The position numbers were made by a program, and so were the translations under genes. Shown piece by piece: positions 14,462-15,577 of a stretch of 15,577 nucleotides of DNA. The DNA comes from an uncultured Alphaproteobacteria bacterium (GTDB taxonomy: Bacteria; Pseudomonadota; Alphaproteobacteria; Caulobacterales; Parvularculaceae), in contig CALKYG010000305.1 of assembly GCA_938003575.1 (NCBI GenBank), forward strand, positions 1 through 15,577, given 5' to 3'. The notes under the pieces were generated by a model. That model saw only the letters and a program-made list of their open reading frames with translations, ran no database searches and was not told where the DNA came from. Every line of letters begins with the position of its first letter. Position 1 is the first letter of the stretch.

Positions 14462-15577
14462 TTACTCCGCCGCCATCTTCGCCGCGCCGGAGAGCGTCGC
14501 GGAGCATTCAGCCATCGTTGCGGAGGCGCGCGCGATCGCGTTTGTCATGTAGAAATCGCGGATCGGCGACCGGAAGGGCTCGCCTGACACCGGACCCTTG
14601 ACGCCGATCTTTGCAAGATCGAGCGCCGCATCGCCGGACGGCGTCTGATCAATGCGGCCGAGCGCCGGCGCATCGGCGATCATCGCCTGGCGCAGCGCGA
14701 ACAAATCGTCATACGGCAAGGTCTTGCCGATCCGGTCGGAGAGCGCGCGGATAACAGCCCAGTCTTCACGCGCGTCGCCGAAGGGGAAATGCGCGCGGTT
14801 CGCGATCTGGGTCCGGCCTTCCATATTGGCGTAGACGCCGGACTGCTCGACATAGGAGGCCCCCGGGAAAATGACATCCGCATGGCGGGCGCCGCTGTCG
14901 CCGTGATGTCCCTGATAGACGACGAAAGAACCGGCGAGTTTCGCCGCATCAAACTCGTCGCAGCCGAGATTGTAGACGACGTCGATCGCTTTTTCTTCTG
15001 AGCCCCTGATGATGCCGCCGAAATCGCGCCCGCCCTCTTTGGGGAGGAAGCCGAGATCGAGCGCGGCGACGCGCGCCGCGGCCGTGTGCAGGATGTTGAA
15101 GCCGTTCCAGCCTTCCCTGACGACGCCGGCGTTCTTCGCAAGCGCGGCGATTTCCGCGAGCACGGCCGGGCCGTCGGCGCGCGCGATCGCGCCGACGCCG
15201 ATGATGACCATCGGGCGCCCGGCGCCGTTGAGGAACTCAGCGCCTCTTGCGAGGCTTTCGGGGCCGGCGCCCAGGTGTTCCACGGCGTAGGAGAGGTCAC
15301 GCCGTTCGCCGACGAGACCGACCTTGAGCGCGAGATTGGATAGCCACGCCTTGCGAATGCGCGCGTTGACGAGCGGCGCCTCCCAACGCGGGTTTGAGCC
15401 GATGATCAGGATGCGGTCGGCGCGCTCGATCCCGGCAATGCCTGAATTGAAAAGATAGCTTTCCCGAACGCCGCCGAGCGGGGCTCCGTCCTGACGGCAA
15501 TCCATGTGCGGAGAGCCGACGGCCGACATCAGGTCTTTCAAAGCCTTGATCGCTTCGGCCGGAACCAGATCGCCGAC
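14462..15577 (-). CDS. nuoG: NADH-quinone oxidoreductase subunit G, C-terminal part (371 residues, 5' end outside window)
   Basis: The peripheral-arm subunit of respiratory complex I that carries iron-sulfur clusters in its N-terminal part (outside the window). The frame is open to the right edge, beginning VGDLVPAEAIKALKDLM. The visible part is the molybdopterin-oxidoreductase-like region. Its alphaproteobacterial NuoG landmarks are HMDCRQDG, YLFNSGIAGIERADRILIIG, NPRWEAPLVNARIRKAW, VGLVGERRDLSYAVEHLG, DVIFPGASYVEQSGVYANME with GRTQ, EDWAVIRALSD, and the closing SPIRDFYMTNAIARASATMAECS. The C terminus appears complete. Upstream nuo genes (nuoE/F) probably lie to the right. The next gene in the operon should be nuoH, but it is the four-helix membrane protein instead. 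Confidence 0.96.
   Translation of the reverse strand, partial: VGDLVPAEAIKALKDLMSAVGSPHMDCRQDGAPLGGVRESYLFNSGIAGIERADRILIIGSNPRWEAPLVNARIRKAWLSNLALKVGLVGERRDLSYAVEHLGAGPESLARGAEFLNGAGRPMVIIGVGAIARADGPAVLAEIAALAKNAGVVREGWNGFNILHTAAARVAALDLGFLPKEGGRDFGGIIRGSEEKAIDVVYNLGCDEFDAAKLAGSFVVYQGHHGDSGARHADVIFPGASYVEQSGVYANMEGRTQIANRAHFPFGDAREDWAVIRALSDRIGKTLPYDDLFALRQAMIADAPALGRIDQTPSGDAALDLAKIGVKGPVSGEPFRSPIRDFYMTNAIARASATMAECSATLSGAAKMAAE

Noticed and set aside
1..15577. Search for tRNA, rRNA, CRISPR arrays, insertion sequences, integrase or attachment sites
   Set aside because: None seen by eye: no repeat-spacer pattern, no transposase motifs, no terminal inverted repeats and no cloverleaf-like segment.

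Overview
The window looks like a stretch of chromosome from a high-GC Gram-negative bacterium, most likely an alphaproteobacterium. The pointers are a NuoG tail of alphaproteobacterial type, a large TonB-dependent receptor, a TPR-sulfotransferase and strong GC bias at third codon positions. I see no insertion sequence, integrase, tRNA, rRNA or CRISPR array. The lineage cannot be fixed more closely from the sequence alone; marine TonB-receptor-rich groups (Caulobacterales, Parvularculales, Sphingomonadales) are plausible guesses.

Layout. Positions 1-11616 hold eight genes, all on the minus strand. In transcription order they are: a class III (PLP) aminotransferase, a TPR-sulfotransferase, a 156-bp gap, a TonB-dependent receptor (TBDR), a strong hairpin terminator, a secreted metal-dependent amidohydrolase, a PYROXD2/phytoene-desaturase-like FAD oxidoreductase, a secreted two-lobe M16 zinc peptidase, and the first 53 codons of a Rieske-type oxygenase alpha subunit that runs off the left edge. 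The last four are tightly packed (5-nt gap, 4-nt overlap, 15-nt gap) and look like one operon. Positions 11776-13958 hold three plus-strand genes: a small membrane/coiled-coil protein, an 86-residue membrane-anchored acidic protein, and a secreted metallo-beta-lactamase-fold protein. From 13951 to the right edge the minus strand carries a four-helix membrane protein of unknown function and the C-terminal 371 residues of NuoG (complex I).

How the genes may work together (inference). The TBDR plus amidohydrolase, FAD oxidoreductase, M16 peptidase and Rieske oxygenase resemble a scavenging and catabolic locus: outer-membrane import, periplasmic hydrolysis of an amide or peptide, then oxidation and oxygenation in the cytoplasm. 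The substrate cannot be read from the sequence. The sulfotransferase lies directly upstream of the TBDR, and the TBDR contains an unusual Tyr/Asp-rich segment (17 Tyr in 55 residues). This raises the testable idea that the enzyme sulfates its neighbour.

Most worth a second look: a possible 21-codon upstream ORF with four Cys codons in five positions ahead of the aminotransferase-sulfotransferase pair; the sulfotransferase/Tyr-rich TBDR pairing; the hairpin that separates the TBDR from its operon; the Asn in place of a zinc-ligand His in the MBL protein; and the break in the usual nuoG-nuoH gene order.
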